A stretch of 8,342 nt of DNA from Candidatus Omnitrophota bacterium (GCA_018829455.1 JAHJUB010000061.1:1-8342); one strand, 5' to 3'. Positions 1 through 6,332 are shown, counted from the stretch's first letter. Numbers and translations are program-made. The notes: generated by a model not told the origin, from the sequence alone.

Positions 1-155
1 CAGATTTTCACGCCGCATTTTTTACACCATTCCACCAGCAGTTTTCGATACAGATGATAGTCACCCTCGTTGAAGAATGTCTGCTGACGCCTGTTTCCCC
101 GCTGTGTTATGTGATGCGGGTACCCGCAGGCCACCGCTCTGGCTAATCGTGCCAT
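1..155 (-). CDS. REP-associated tyrosine transposase (IS200-like, Y1_Tnp), N-terminal fragment
   Basis: Reading the minus strand from an ATG at 155-153 gives 51 open codons that run off the left edge. The product starts MARLARAVACGYPHHITQRG and continues with NRRQQTFFNEGDYHLYRKLL and then VEWCKKCGVKI. This matches the N-terminus of RAYT/TnpA-REP proteins, whose hallmark is an M-A-R start followed by a G-x-P-H-H-[IV]-T-x-R-G-N-x-R-Q stretch (residues 11-24 here) and an F-F-x-x-x-D-Y segment (residues 27-33). The catalytic HUH motif and tyrosine lie further downstream in the family and are outside the window, so activity cannot be judged. Family knowledge: RAYTs are single-strand endonucleases of the HUH class that cut and join REP palindromes beside a GTAG/GGAG foot. 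The many GTAG-footed palindromes in this window make that role plausible here. No Shine-Dalgarno sequence precedes the ATG; a TATAAT lies just upstream. An ATG at 159 is out of frame. Confidence 0.88.
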   Translation of the reverse strand, partial: MARLARAVACGYPHHITQRGNRRQQTFFNEGDYHLYRKLLVEWCKKCGVKI

Positions 156-162
156 ACATGTA

Positions 163-191
163 ATTATACTTCGGGCGTGCGCAGGACGCAA
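163..191 (-). promoter_or_regulatory. Possible sigma70-type promoter of the transposase
   Basis: On the minus strand a perfect TATAAT (plus 163-168) is preceded, at exactly 17 nt, by TTGCGT (plus 186-191), which matches the -35 consensus at three of six positions. A start site about seven bases past the -10 would fall at or just before the ATG at 155, giving a nearly leaderless mRNA. This fits the absence of a Shine-Dalgarno sequence. It is inferred from sequence only. Confidence 0.35.
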
Positions 192-294
192 CCATAATTA
201 GTATGGTGTCCCCGAATTTCCCTCGCGTAGATTTTGCCTGGCGCGCAGCGTGTGTAGCAAAAGAGACATCCGAGCGCTCTACTCAATTGAGCGC
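191..294. other. Spacer between galT and transposase with several short inverted repeats
   Basis: This gap contains no gene. It holds an imperfect palindrome at 192-206 (ccataattagtatgg) followed by gtgtccccgaattt at 207-220, a motif I associate from memory with RAYT leaders but could not check. It also holds an inverted repeat TTTTGC (232-237) / GCAAAA (257-262), and GCGCTC (274-279) / GAGCGC (289-294), whose second arm lies inside the galT 3' end. None of the minus-strand hairpins is followed by a T-run, so I do not call a terminator. The region may be the remains of the element that carried the transposase. Confidence 0.4.
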
Positions 295-1298
295 AAATAC
301 TCCGCCGCATCCTCCGGCGGCGTGGGATTGATGTAAAAACCGGTTCCCCACTCAAAACCCGCGATTCCGGTAACCCGAGGAACAATCTCCAGATGCCAGT
401 GATAATCCTTGTCTATCGTCTGCCAGGCCCCGGGCCTGGGTACCCGGTTGGGCGCAGTGTGGATGAGATAGTTGTAAGGCGGTTTGTCCAGCGCCTGGTT
501 AATCCGGTAGAGGGTCTTCTTCAAAGTTGCGGCCAGGTCCTTTCGTTCTGCCTCAGTCATCTGGTCAAAATCCGGGTGGTGCCTCTTGGGTATAATCCAG
601 GTTTCAAAAGGAAAGCAGGCGGCGAACGGAGAAAGAACCAGAAAATCGTGGCTCTCCTGAATGAGCCGCTTTCCGGATTCAAGCTCCTGCTCAATGATAT
701 CACAGAAGACGCAGCGCTCCTTCAAATGGTAATGCTGCGCCGCTCCGAGTAATTCCTCCCGGACCCGCTTTGGAGTTACCGGTGTGGCAATAATCTGCGA
801 ATGGCTGTGCTCCAGCGAGGCGCCAGCGCCTTCCCCGCAGTTCTTAAAGATAAGAACGTAACGAAAACGAGGGTCCTTCTTCAGGTCCAGGGAGCGCATC
901 TGGTAAGATAAAATCACTTCCGCAATCTCTATTTCCGAAAGTTCCGCAATGTCAATAATGTGCCGGGTGGTCTCCACGATTACTTCGTGCGCTCCGACGC
1001 CGTTCATCTGGTCAAACATTCCGATGCCTTTACGGCTCAGGTCGCCTTCAATGGCCAGGGCCGGATACTTATTCGGAATCACCCTCAACCACCAGCCGGG
1101 CTCATTTGCCTTGGTGCCGTCCTTGCGGAAAGAAATAATTTCCGGCGGTGTTTTGGATTCGCTCCCCTCGCAAAAAGGACAGAACCCTCCTTTTGCTTCG
1201 CCTCTTTTTTCAAAAACAAAATCCTGGGGACGGCGGGCCCGCTCCGTGGAAATTATCACCCAGCGGTTGAAAATCGGGTCTTTTCGTAATTGGGGCAT
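279..1298 (-). CDS. galT: Galactose-1-phosphate uridylyltransferase
   Basis: A 339-residue protein of the GalT branch of the HIT superfamily. It would transfer UMP from UDP-glucose to galactose-1-phosphate in the cytoplasmic Leloir pathway. It begins MPQLRKDPIFNRWVIISTER, a typical GalT start with the R-W-V-I-I segment. The zinc-site candidates are C40-P-F-C43, H104 and H164. The active-site motif is H164-S-H166-S-Q168, in which H166 would carry the uridylyl group. E. coli GalT has the same spacing as HPHGQ. The C-terminal half carries H280 and H300-W-H302, which correspond to the second metal site of E. coli GalT. A further C196-V-F-C199 pair is present. Length is normal. The start is supported by an excellent Shine-Dalgarno, AAAGGAG at 1304-1310, five bases upstream. 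No galK or galE is nearby, so it may serve nucleotide-sugar supply rather than a galactose operon. Its TAG stop lies within a GTAG. Confidence 0.95.
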   Translation of the reverse strand: MPQLRKDPIFNRWVIISTERARRPQDFVFEKRGEAKGGFCPFCEGSESKTPPEIISFRKDGTKANEPGWWLRVIPNKYPALAIEGDLSRKGIGMFDQMNGVGAHEVIVETTRHIIDIAELSEIEIAEVILSYQMRSLDLKKDPRFRYVLIFKNCGEGAGASLEHSHSQIIATPVTPKRVREELLGAAQHYHLKERCVFCDIIEQELESGKRLIQESHDFLVLSPFAACFPFETWIIPKRHHPDFDQMTEAERKDLAATLKKTLYRINQALDKPPYNYLIHTAPNRVPRPGAWQTIDKDYHWHLEIVPRVTGIAGFEWGTGFYINPTPPEDAAEYLRSIE

Positions 1299-1315
1299 AG
1301 TTACTCCTTTAGGAA

Positions 1316-1366
1316 GCGACCCTTGTAGGGTCGCACTACGCGGGTCGCATAAATGCGACCCCTACA
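1316..1366 (-). repeat. GTAG-footed palindromic element, family A, copy 1 (two tandem REP-like hairpins)
   Basis: A 51-bp element with two hairpins: gcgaccct (1316-1323) / agggtcgc (1327-1334) with a TGT loop, and gggtcgca (1342-1349) / tgcgaccc (1354-1361) with a TAAA loop. They are separated by actacgc. On the minus strand each hairpin is preceded by GTAG (plus ctac at 1362-1365 and 1336-1339), so the two units are in the same orientation. It is identical at 46 of 51 positions to the copy at 3877-3927. All four arms are versions of the same 7-mer, so alternative pairing is possible. It lies between gatA and galT and joins directly to a family B element. Confidence 0.88.
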
Positions 1367-1427
1367 ATGACAGGCGGGACTTGTCCGCCGTAGCCAGTTT
1401 TTGGCGTAGGCTGACGCCTGTCCTACT
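1366..1427 (-). repeat. GTAG-footed palindromic element, family B, copy 1
   Basis: A 62-bp element flanked by outer arms gacaggcg (1369-1376) and cgcctgtc (1415-1422), with inner half-sites gccgtagcc and ggcgtaggc. On the minus strand it starts with GTAG (plus 1423-1426), one base after the TGA of gatA. Both ends match the element at 6345-6461: 29 of the first 30 bases agree, and the last 27 or so are nearly identical. Here the centre is only a short T-rich linker. It abuts family A copy 1, so gatA and galT are separated by a composite A+B element that fills almost the entire gap. Confidence 0.82.
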
Positions 1428-2855
1428 TCATGATAAGCCTAGCTCTTTTTCCAAGTGATGGGCTAAACATAAAACCCGTTCCTCGGCAAAGGCCGGACCC
1501 AGTATCTGCAAACCGACCGGCAGGTTGTCGCGTACACACCCCACCGGCAGGTTCAAACCCGGAATCCCGGCCAGGTTGGCGGAAACGGTAAAGATGTCCG
1601 ACAGATACATCTGCAACGGGTCAATTACTTTCTCGCCGATTTTGAAAGGCGGCGTCGGCGAAGTAGGCGTTAAGATTAAATCCACCTCTTTAAAAGCCGC
1701 TTCAAAATCCCGGCGAACAAGCGTGCGCACTTTCTGGGCTTTGCGGTAGTAAGCCTCGTAATAACCGGAAGAAAGAACGAAAGTTCCCAGGATTATCCGG
1801 CGCTTGGTCTCCCGGCCGAAGCCTTCGTCACGGCTCTCTTCGTACAACTGGCGCATCGTCCGGGCCCCCGCCTTCCGTCGTCCATAGCGAACGCCGTCAA
1901 AACGGGCCAGGTTGGCGCTGGCTTCCGCGGTCGCCAGAATATAATACACGGCAATCGCATAAGTGGTGTGCGGCAGGGAAATCTCCCTGATTTTCAGGCC
2001 TAATTTCTCGGCCATTTTGATGACTTCATCAATCTTTCCGGCTACATCATTCTCCAGACCTTCTCCGAAATATTCCCTGGGCAAGCCGACTTTCAACCCG
2101 GAGACCGGTCCCGAAAGAAGCGCCGGATAATCCGGCACCGGAATCTCGACGCAGGTGGAGTCAGCCGGGTCAAAACCGGCAATTTCTTTAAGAATAATTG
2201 CGGCGTCTTCCACGGTTCCGGCAAACGGACCAATCTGGTCCAGAGAAGAAGCAAAGGCAACCAAGCCGTAGCGGGATACCCGGCCATAGGTGGGTTTCAG
2301 ACCGACCACCCCGCAAAAGGAAGCCGGTTGACGAATGGAACCGCCGGTGTCCGAACCAAGGGCCGCACAGGCAAAATCAGCCGCCACCGCGGCCGCGGAC
2401 CCGCCGCTGCTCCCGCCTGGAACGTAATCCGGGTTTGCCGGATTGCGGGTTGTCCCAAAAGCGGAATTTTCGGTGGAAGAACCAAAGGCAAATTCATCCA
2501 GGTTGGTCTTGCCTAAAAAGACTGCGTCCTTTTCTCTTAATCTTGTAATTACGGTGGCGTCGTACGGAGAGGTGAAACTTTCCAGAATACGGGAGGCGCA
2601 GGTTGTCTTCGTTCCTTCCTGACAGATATTGTCCTTGATGGCCAGCGGAATTCCGGCCAGGATAGAAAGGTCTTCACCTTCGGCAATCCGCCGGTCAATA
2701 CTCTTCGCCTGCCGGAGCGCCTCGGCCTCATTCAGGGAAAGGAAAGCGTGGATTGAACCGTCTTTTTCTTTTATCCGGTTGTAAAAACCGGTTATGGATT
2801 CAACGACCGAGATTTTTTTATTACGGTAGAGTTCGGCCAGTTTTTTGATGGTCAT
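1428..2855 (-). CDS. gatA: Aspartyl/glutamyl-tRNA amidotransferase subunit A
   Basis: A 475-residue amidase-signature protein: the A subunit of GatCAB, which releases ammonia from glutamine and helps convert Glu-tRNA(Gln) or Asp-tRNA(Asn) into the correctly charged form. The Ser-cisSer-Lys catalytic triad is visible: K74 in A-I-K-D-N, S149 in P-G-G-S-S-G-G-S, and S173 in G-S-D-T-G-G-S-I-R-Q-P. Spacing matches that of known GatA proteins. I chose the ATG at 2855 (MTIKKLAELY) because the family starts here and because GGAAG lies at 2860-2864, four bases upstream. A longer in-frame start at 2924 would only add 23 basic residues lying inside trmD. The gene overlaps the 3' end of trmD by 35 bp, which suggests coupled translation. 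gatB and gatC are not in the window. The TGA stop is followed after one base by the GTAG of a palindromic element. Confidence 0.96.
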   Translation of the reverse strand: MTIKKLAELYRNKKISVVESITGFYNRIKEKDGSIHAFLSLNEAEALRQAKSIDRRIAEGEDLSILAGIPLAIKDNICQEGTKTTCASRILESFTSPYDATVITRLREKDAVFLGKTNLDEFAFGSSTENSAFGTTRNPANPDYVPGGSSGGSAAAVAADFACAALGSDTGGSIRQPASFCGVVGLKPTYGRVSRYGLVAFASSLDQIGPFAGTVEDAAIILKEIAGFDPADSTCVEIPVPDYPALLSGPVSGLKVGLPREYFGEGLENDVAGKIDEVIKMAEKLGLKIREISLPHTTYAIAVYYILATAEASANLARFDGVRYGRRKAGARTMRQLYEESRDEGFGRETKRRIILGTFVLSSGYYEAYYRKAQKVRTLVRRDFEAAFKEVDLILTPTSPTPPFKIGEKVIDPLQMYLSDIFTVSANLAGIPGLNLPVGCVRDNLPVGLQILGPAFAEERVLCLAHHLEKELGLS

Positions 2856-3522
2856 ATTTCTTCCACAAATCAGGACGTAATTTCTTCGTTCTCTCTTCGG
2901 CCGTCTTCTGCCTCCAGGCGGCAATCTTCTTATGGTCCCCGGAAAGCAAGACTTCCGGCACCCCGACTCCCCGCCACCGGGCCGGCCGGGTATAGTGCGG
3001 CCAGTCCAAAAGATTATCGCTGAACGAATCCTGCTCGGCCGCGCCTTCCGGCAGGACTCCCGGCAGAAGACGCGTCACCGCATCAACCACTACCAGGGCT
3101 GCCGTCTCCCCGGCGGAAAGGACGTAATCACCGATTGAAATCTGCCGGTCGCACAGGTCCGCAATCCGTTCATCCATCCCCTCATAATGACCGCAAATCA
3201 AAATAAGCCCTTTCTTCCGGGAAAGTTTTCGCGCCAGTTCCTGATTAAAAATTTGGCCGGCCGGGGAAAGCATAATTATTTCTGCTTTTGGATTAACTTC
3301 CCGCGCTTTTTCAAGCGCTTTGGCAACCGGAGCGACCATCATCACCATTCCCACTCCGCCGCCAAACGACTTGTCGTCAACTTTCCGATGGCGGTCAGTC
3401 GTGAAATCGCGCAGGTTATGAATCTGAAGGTCCAGAAATCCCGCTTCTCTGGCCCGGCCGATAATACTTAAATCCAGAGGCGAAAACGCCTCCGGAAATA
3501 TGGTAATGATGTCTATTCGCAT
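2821..3522 (-). CDS. trmD: tRNA (guanine-N1-)-methyltransferase (m1G37)
   Basis: A 233-residue TrmD of the SPOUT (knotted) class, which methylates G37 next to the anticodon using S-adenosylmethionine and so prevents +1 frameshifting. Family blocks in order: MRIDIITIFP at the N-terminus, D-R-H-R-K-V-D-D-K-S-F-G-G-G-V-G-M (43-59; the family usually has G-G-G-P-G-M), C-G-H-Y-E-G-M-D-E-R (110-119), S-I-G-D-Y-V-L-S-A-G-E (129-139) of the cofactor-binding knot, and D165-S-F followed by L-L-D-W-P-H-Y-T-R-P (171-180). Length is normal. The ATG at 3522 begins at the conserved first residue, but no clear Shine-Dalgarno precedes it. The leader is a paired palindromic element. rimM and rplS, which usually flank trmD, are absent; rpsP lies upstream and gatA overlaps downstream. 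Confidence 0.96.
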   Translation of the reverse strand: MRIDIITIFPEAFSPLDLSIIGRAREAGFLDLQIHNLRDFTTDRHRKVDDKSFGGGVGMVMMVAPVAKALEKAREVNPKAEIIMLSPAGQIFNQELARKLSRKKGLILICGHYEGMDERIADLCDRQISIGDYVLSAGETAALVVVDAVTRLLPGVLPEGAAEQDSFSDNLLDWPHYTRPARWRGVGVPEVLLSGDHKKIAAWRQKTAEERTKKLRPDLWKKYDHQKTGRTLP

Positions 3523-3540
3523 GTAACTTTAATAACTTAC

Positions 3541-3600
3541 GCTGTAGTTGCCAACCTTGGTTGGCGCTGTTAAAGAGCCGAGCAAGCTCGGCAACTACAA
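3541..3600. repeat. GTAG-footed inverted pair of palindromes, family C (BIME-like)
   Basis: This fills most of the gap between rpsP and trmD. The plus-strand unit is GTAGTT (3544-3549) followed by gccaacc tt ggttggc (3550-3565). The minus-strand unit is GTAGTT (3598-3593) followed by gccgagc tt gctcggc (3592-3577). The two units point toward each other, with GTAG feet outermost, so tgtagttgcc (3543-3552) and ggcaactaca (3590-3599) also form a perfect 10-bp outer inverted repeat. A third copy of the unit lies at 6832-6853. The minus-strand hairpin is followed by TCTTTAA, which is too weak a T-run to call an intrinsic terminator. It would sit in the trmD leader and may set trmD output relative to rpsP. 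Confidence 0.88.
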
Positions 3601-3612
3601 ATTATAGAGCCC

Positions 3613-3855
3613 CTACAATATGCCCTTTTGTTTAAAAAGGCTTCTGACCGTATCCGACGGCTGGGCGCCAACCCCTATCCAGTACTTTGCCCGTTCCGCG
3701 TTTACTTCCAGGACCTTGGGCTGCATCCGGTTGTTGTAATTTCCCAACAACTCCAGATAATCGCCTCTACCGTCTTTGCGGCTGTCAACCACAATGATAC
3801 GATAACTGGGCTGATTTCTCTTGCCAACTCTCCTTAATCTGATTTTTGCGGCCAT
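3613..3855 (-). CDS. rpsP: 30S ribosomal protein S16 (bS16)
   Basis: An 80-residue S16, a small basic protein that binds 16S rRNA early in 30S assembly. It starts MAAKIRLRRVGKRNQPSYRI and then has I-V-V-D-S-R-K-D-G-R-G-D-Y-L-E-L-L-G-N-Y, the family's conserved core; the C-terminal part holds A-E-R-A-K-Y-W-I-G-V-G-A-Q-P-S-D-T-V. The ATG at 3855 is supported by GGGAG at 3863-3867 with a seven-base spacer. The frame stays open upstream to an ATG at 3933 that overlaps the murA stop as ATGA. That would add 26 residues encoded by the palindromic element and unlike any S16, so I reject it as the main start. The stop is TAG inside TTGTAGGGG, which shares eight bases with the foot of family A elements. 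It precedes trmD as in many genomes, but without rimM between them. Confidence 0.96.
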   Translation of the reverse strand: MAAKIRLRRVGKRNQPSYRIIVVDSRKDGRGDYLELLGNYNNRMQPKVLEVNAERAKYWIGVGAQPSDTVRSLFKQKGIL

Positions 3856-3862
3856 ATTTTTT

Positions 3863-3867
3863 CTCCC
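3863..3867 (-). promoter_or_regulatory. Ribosome binding site of rpsP
   Basis: Minus-strand GGGAG, seven A/T bases before the ATG at 3855. It decides the rpsP start against the longer in-frame reading from 3933. It lies only nine bases downstream of the hairpins of a family A element. Confidence 0.7.
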
Positions 3868-3876
3868 GTGTATTGA

Positions 3877-3927
3877 GCGACCCTGAAAGGGTCGCACTAC
3901 GCGGGTCGGATAAATCCGACCCCTACA
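3877..3927 (-). repeat. GTAG-footed palindromic element, family A, copy 2
   Basis: A 51-bp element matching 1316-1366 at 46 positions. Hairpins: gcgaccct (3877-3884) / agggtcgc (3888-3895) with a GAA loop, and gggtcgga (3903-3910) / tccgaccc (3915-3922) with a TAAA loop. Of the five differences from copy 1, three are in the first loop. The other two are a paired exchange in the second stem (C1348-G1355 there, G3909-C3916 here) that keeps the base pair. Minus-strand GTAG feet are at plus 3923-3926 and 3897-3900. It fills most of the 74-bp gap between murA and rpsP, with GTAG starting three bases after the murA TGA, and would be part of the rpsP leader. Confidence 0.88.
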
Positions 3928-3929
3928 TT

Positions 3930-5192
3930 TCACTCGTTTATTCGCGTTATTTTCGCGCCGACTGCGTTCAGTTTCCCTTCCATGTCCTGGTACCCCCGGT
4001 CCAGGTGATAGATTCTGCTCACAACCGTCTCCCCGTCCGCGACCAGACCGGCCAGCACAAGCGCGGCGCTGGCGCGCAAGTCAGAGGCCATTACCCTGGT
4101 TCCGGCCAATCGCTCCCTGCCCCGGATAATGGCGGTTCCCTCTTGCAACGTGATGTCAGCTCCCAGACGCTTCAATTCCGCAGCGTGCATAAACCTTTCC
4201 GGAAAAATCTTCTCCGTAATTACGCTGGTTCCTTCCGCCAGGCACATCAAAGACATAAACTGCGCCTGCAGGTCGGTCGGAAATCCAGGGTAGGGAAGGG
4301 TCACGATATCAACACCTTTGAGTTTTCCTCCGGATTTGATTGAAACCTTGTTTTTCCCTTTTTTGATTTCCGCGCCGGCCTCAACTAATTTTTCCAGAAG
4401 CGCAAAAAGATGCTCCGGCACGCAGTTGCGGACCTCAACATCGCCGGCGGTAATCGCACCGGCCAGAAGATGGGTTCCGGCTTCAATCCGGTCGGGAATG
4501 ACGCGGTAATCGGCTGGTTTCAGTTTTTTAACCCCTTTTATCCGAATCAGGTGACTTCCGGCGCCGGAAATTTTAGCGCCCATCTTGTTCAAGAAATTAG
4601 CCAGGTCAACTATTTCCGGCTCGCAGGCGGCGAATTCAATGATCGTCTCCCCGCTCGCGAAACAAGCGGCCATCAGCAGGTTAGCCGTTGCCAGAACGCT
4701 GGAACCGAAATTACCGCCCAGAAAAATTGAGGCCCCGGCCAACCTCTTGGTCTCTCCTTCAATATAACCTTCAACCAGTTTAAAATCTACGCCTAACTTC
4801 TCCAGACCCTTAAGATGAATATCCACCGGCCGGTCGCCGATAACGCACCCGCCCGGCAGAGAAATACGCGCCTTCCCAAAACAAGCCAACAGCGGACCCA
4901 GCAGACAGATTGAAGCGCGCATCTCTTTAACTAATTCGTAGGGCGCGGTGCAACTGACAATACCCGACGAATCCACGGTAATGCAGTCATCCTCCCACTG
5001 TACCTGCGCGCCGAGCGCGGTGAGAATCTTAAGCATCATCCGGATGTCCCTTAGGCGCGGAACTCCGTATATCCGGCTCTTGCCTCCGGTCAGCAGGGTT
5101 GCGGCCAGAATAGGAAGACTGGCGTTCTTGGAGCCGCTCGCCGAAATGCTGCCCTTAAGCCGTTGCCCGCCGGAAATTTTAAGCGCTTCCAT
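3930..5192 (-). CDS. murA: UDP-N-acetylglucosamine 1-carboxyvinyltransferase
   Basis: A 420-residue MurA of the EPSP-synthase fold, which adds enolpyruvate from PEP to UDP-GlcNAc in the cytoplasm, the first committed step of peptidoglycan synthesis. Visible residues: K22-N23 in S-G-S-K-N (usually S-G-A-K-N), R92, the catalytic C116 in L-P-G-G-C-V-I-G, R121 in R-P-V-D-I-H-L, D307 in T-D-L-Q-A-Q-F, and R399 in H-L-D-R-G-Y. The active-site cysteine is present, so fosfomycin sensitivity at this residue is expected. I chose the ATG at 5192 (MEALKISGGQ), which matches the family start; a TTG at 5207 would add five residues. There is no evident Shine-Dalgarno, and the gene overlaps prmC by 14 bp, so translation is probably coupled. 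The TGA stop overlaps an ATG as ATGA and is followed by a family A element. Confidence 0.96.
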   Translation of the reverse strand: MEALKISGGQRLKGSISASGSKNASLPILAATLLTGGKSRIYGVPRLRDIRMMLKILTALGAQVQWEDDCITVDSSGIVSCTAPYELVKEMRASICLLGPLLACFGKARISLPGGCVIGDRPVDIHLKGLEKLGVDFKLVEGYIEGETKRLAGASIFLGGNFGSSVLATANLLMAACFASGETIIEFAACEPEIVDLANFLNKMGAKISGAGSHLIRIKGVKKLKPADYRVIPDRIEAGTHLLAGAITAGDVEVRNCVPEHLFALLEKLVEAGAEIKKGKNKVSIKSGGKLKGVDIVTLPYPGFPTDLQAQFMSLMCLAEGTSVITEKIFPERFMHAAELKRLGADITLQEGTAIIRGRERLAGTRVMASDLRASAALVLAGLVADGETVVSRIYHLDRGYQDMEGKLNAVGAKITRINE

Positions 5193-6066
5193 GTTTTTGA
5201 CAAACAACTACCCGGTCAATGCCGGCCAGGTCCTTGATTACTTTATCCAATTTGAAACCGGCTTTTTCCAGCAGAGAAATAATTCTTTCTGCCTGGCCAT
5301 AACCAATTTCAAATATCAAGTAACCGCCGGCCGCCAGAATCCTGCGGCTTTCAGTTATCAGAATACGAATGAAATTCAGACCGTCCGGTCCGCCGAAAAG
5401 CGCCTTTTCCGGTTCCCGCCTTACCTCTTTTGACAGATTTCTTCTTTCCGTCAGCGGAACATAAGGAGGGTTGGAAACAATCACTTCAAACTTTTTCCCG
5501 GTTCGGCCCGCAAAAGCGCTAAAATCTTCCTGCTGTATCCTGACCCGGTTGCTTATAATTCGCAACCGGCGCCTGTTTTCCCGGGCCGTTCTCACCGCCG
5601 GCAAACTTTTGTCTATCAAAAGAATTTCGGCATCGGATATAGGGGTTGCTAAACAATAAAATTGCCTATTTGCCAGAGCCAGACCAATTGCTCCGCATCC
5701 GGTCCCGACCTCCAAAATCCGCTTTTTACCCGGTAAGCCGGAAATCTTATCTACGGCCGCCTGCACCAACAATTCCGTTTCTGGGCGGGGGATGAAAACC
5801 CCCCGCCTTACCCGGAAAATCAATCCACAGAAAGTAACTTCCCCGGTCAGGTATTGAAGCGGCTCCCCCTGCCCGCGCCGGGTCAGAAGACGCTTAAACA
5901 AAACCCTTTCCCGTTCCGCAACCTCTTTCTCCGGGTAAAGATACAGGTCTATCCGGCGCAGATTCAACAGATGGGCCAGGATAATTTCAGCGCAAAGACG
6001 CGGCTCTTCAACCTTTTTTTCTTTAAGGTATGCGCTGCCTTCTTTTAGAATCGCGGATAGAACCAC
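5179..6066 (-). CDS. prmC: Peptide chain release factor N5-glutamine methyltransferase
   Basis: A 295-residue class I SAM-dependent methyltransferase that methylates the glutamine of the GGQ loop in RF1 and RF2. It has an N-terminal helical domain (about 1-75), the linker Q-Y-L-T-G-E-V-T-F (71-79), P-R-P-E-T-E-L-L-V (93-101), the SAM-binding motif L-E-V-G-T-G-C-G-A-I-G (118-128), and the substrate-binding N199-P-P-Y202. Downstream are E-P-E-K-A-L-F-G-G-P-D-G-L and the F-E-I-G strand. Length is normal. The start is GTG at 6066-6064, sharing one base with the TAG of the upstream gene (TAGTG), without a visible Shine-Dalgarno, so it probably depends on termination of the preceding gene. Its usual partner prfA lies upstream, but two small membrane-protein genes and repeats separate them. 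Confidence 0.95.
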   Translation of the reverse strand: MVLSAILKEGSAYLKEKKVEEPRLCAEIILAHLLNLRRIDLYLYPEKEVAERERVLFKRLLTRRGQGEPLQYLTGEVTFCGLIFRVRRGVFIPRPETELLVQAAVDKISGLPGKKRILEVGTGCGAIGLALANRQFYCLATPISDAEILLIDKSLPAVRTARENRRRLRIISNRVRIQQEDFSAFAGRTGKKFEVIVSNPPYVPLTERRNLSKEVRREPEKALFGGPDGLNFIRILITESRRILAAGGYLIFEIGYGQAERIISLLEKAGFKLDKVIKDLAGIDRVVVCQKHGSA

Positions 6067-6332
6067 TACTGTTGTTTTGAGGCAGTGACACGCGTGTTGG
6101 CTTCAATATCCAACGCCACCAGGATTAACTGGCTCATACCGTAAAGATAAAGAAAGCCGAAAACACCGTAAATCAGAGAAGCCAGGCATACAATACCGCT
6201 GGCCTCCGGCTTACGCACGATCAAGCCCAGCCCCACCAAAAGACCGACACCGCAAAGAACAAGCACCACCCAGGCGAGCGTACGCAAAGCGTCCGAAACC
6301 TTCCTTAAACCTGCATATTTAATTTCTTCCAT
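6066..6332 (-). CDS. Small two-helix membrane protein of unknown function
   Basis: An 88-residue protein I cannot assign to a named family. It starts MEEIKYAGLRKVSDALRTLA, then has a hydrophobic helix at about 17-38 and a second at about 45-75, joined by a short basic/acidic turn (V-R-K-P-E-A). The tail contains L-D-I-E-A-N-T-R, resembling the D-I-E-x-N-T-R ending of other small two-helix bacterial proteins, and then a hydrophilic stretch. It is probably in the cytoplasmic membrane. The start is supported by GGAGG at 6340-6344, seven bases upstream, placed immediately against the edge of a family B element. Its TAG stop overlaps the GTG of prmC by one base. The function of both small membrane proteins is unknown; their position between prfA and prmC does not by itself indicate a role in translation. 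Confidence 0.8.
   Translation of the reverse strand: MEEIKYAGLRKVSDALRTLAWVVLVLCGVGLLVGLGLIVRKPEASGIVCLASLIYGVFGFLYLYGMSQLILVALDIEANTRVTASKQQ

Noticed and set aside
1..155. Complete insertion sequence
   Set aside because: Only the first 51 codons of the transposase are in the window and no element ends or target duplications can be seen.
255..294. tRNA-like D-arm (gctcaattgagtagagc on the minus strand)
   Set aside because: The anticodon stem does not close, no T-arm GGTTCGA motif follows, and half of it lies within the galT coding end. It is a short palindrome only.
1316..1427. CRISPR-like array or tandem repeat
   Set aside because: There are no regularly spaced identical repeats with unique spacers; the elements are single palindromes of different families.
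949..1458. Plus-strand open frame of 169 codons across galT, the repeats and gatA
   Set aside because: It crosses two genes and a composite repeat, and its product resembles no known family.
2856..2924. Longer gatA start at 2924
   Set aside because: The 23 extra residues are basic, not found in GatA and lie inside trmD; the ATG at 2855 has a ribosome binding site and the family's first residues.
3577..3592. Intrinsic terminator after rpsP (GC-rich hairpin followed by TCTTTAA)
   Set aside because: The loop has only two bases and the T-run is short; trmD follows closely and the same hairpin recurs without any T-run at 6832-6847, so it is better read as a REP-like unit.
3846..5433. Plus-strand open frames of 100-165 codons opposite murA, rpsP and prmC
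   Set aside because: They are antisense to genes with clear family motifs, have no recognisable domains or ribosome binding sites, and arise from GC-rich codon structure and from reading through the repeats.
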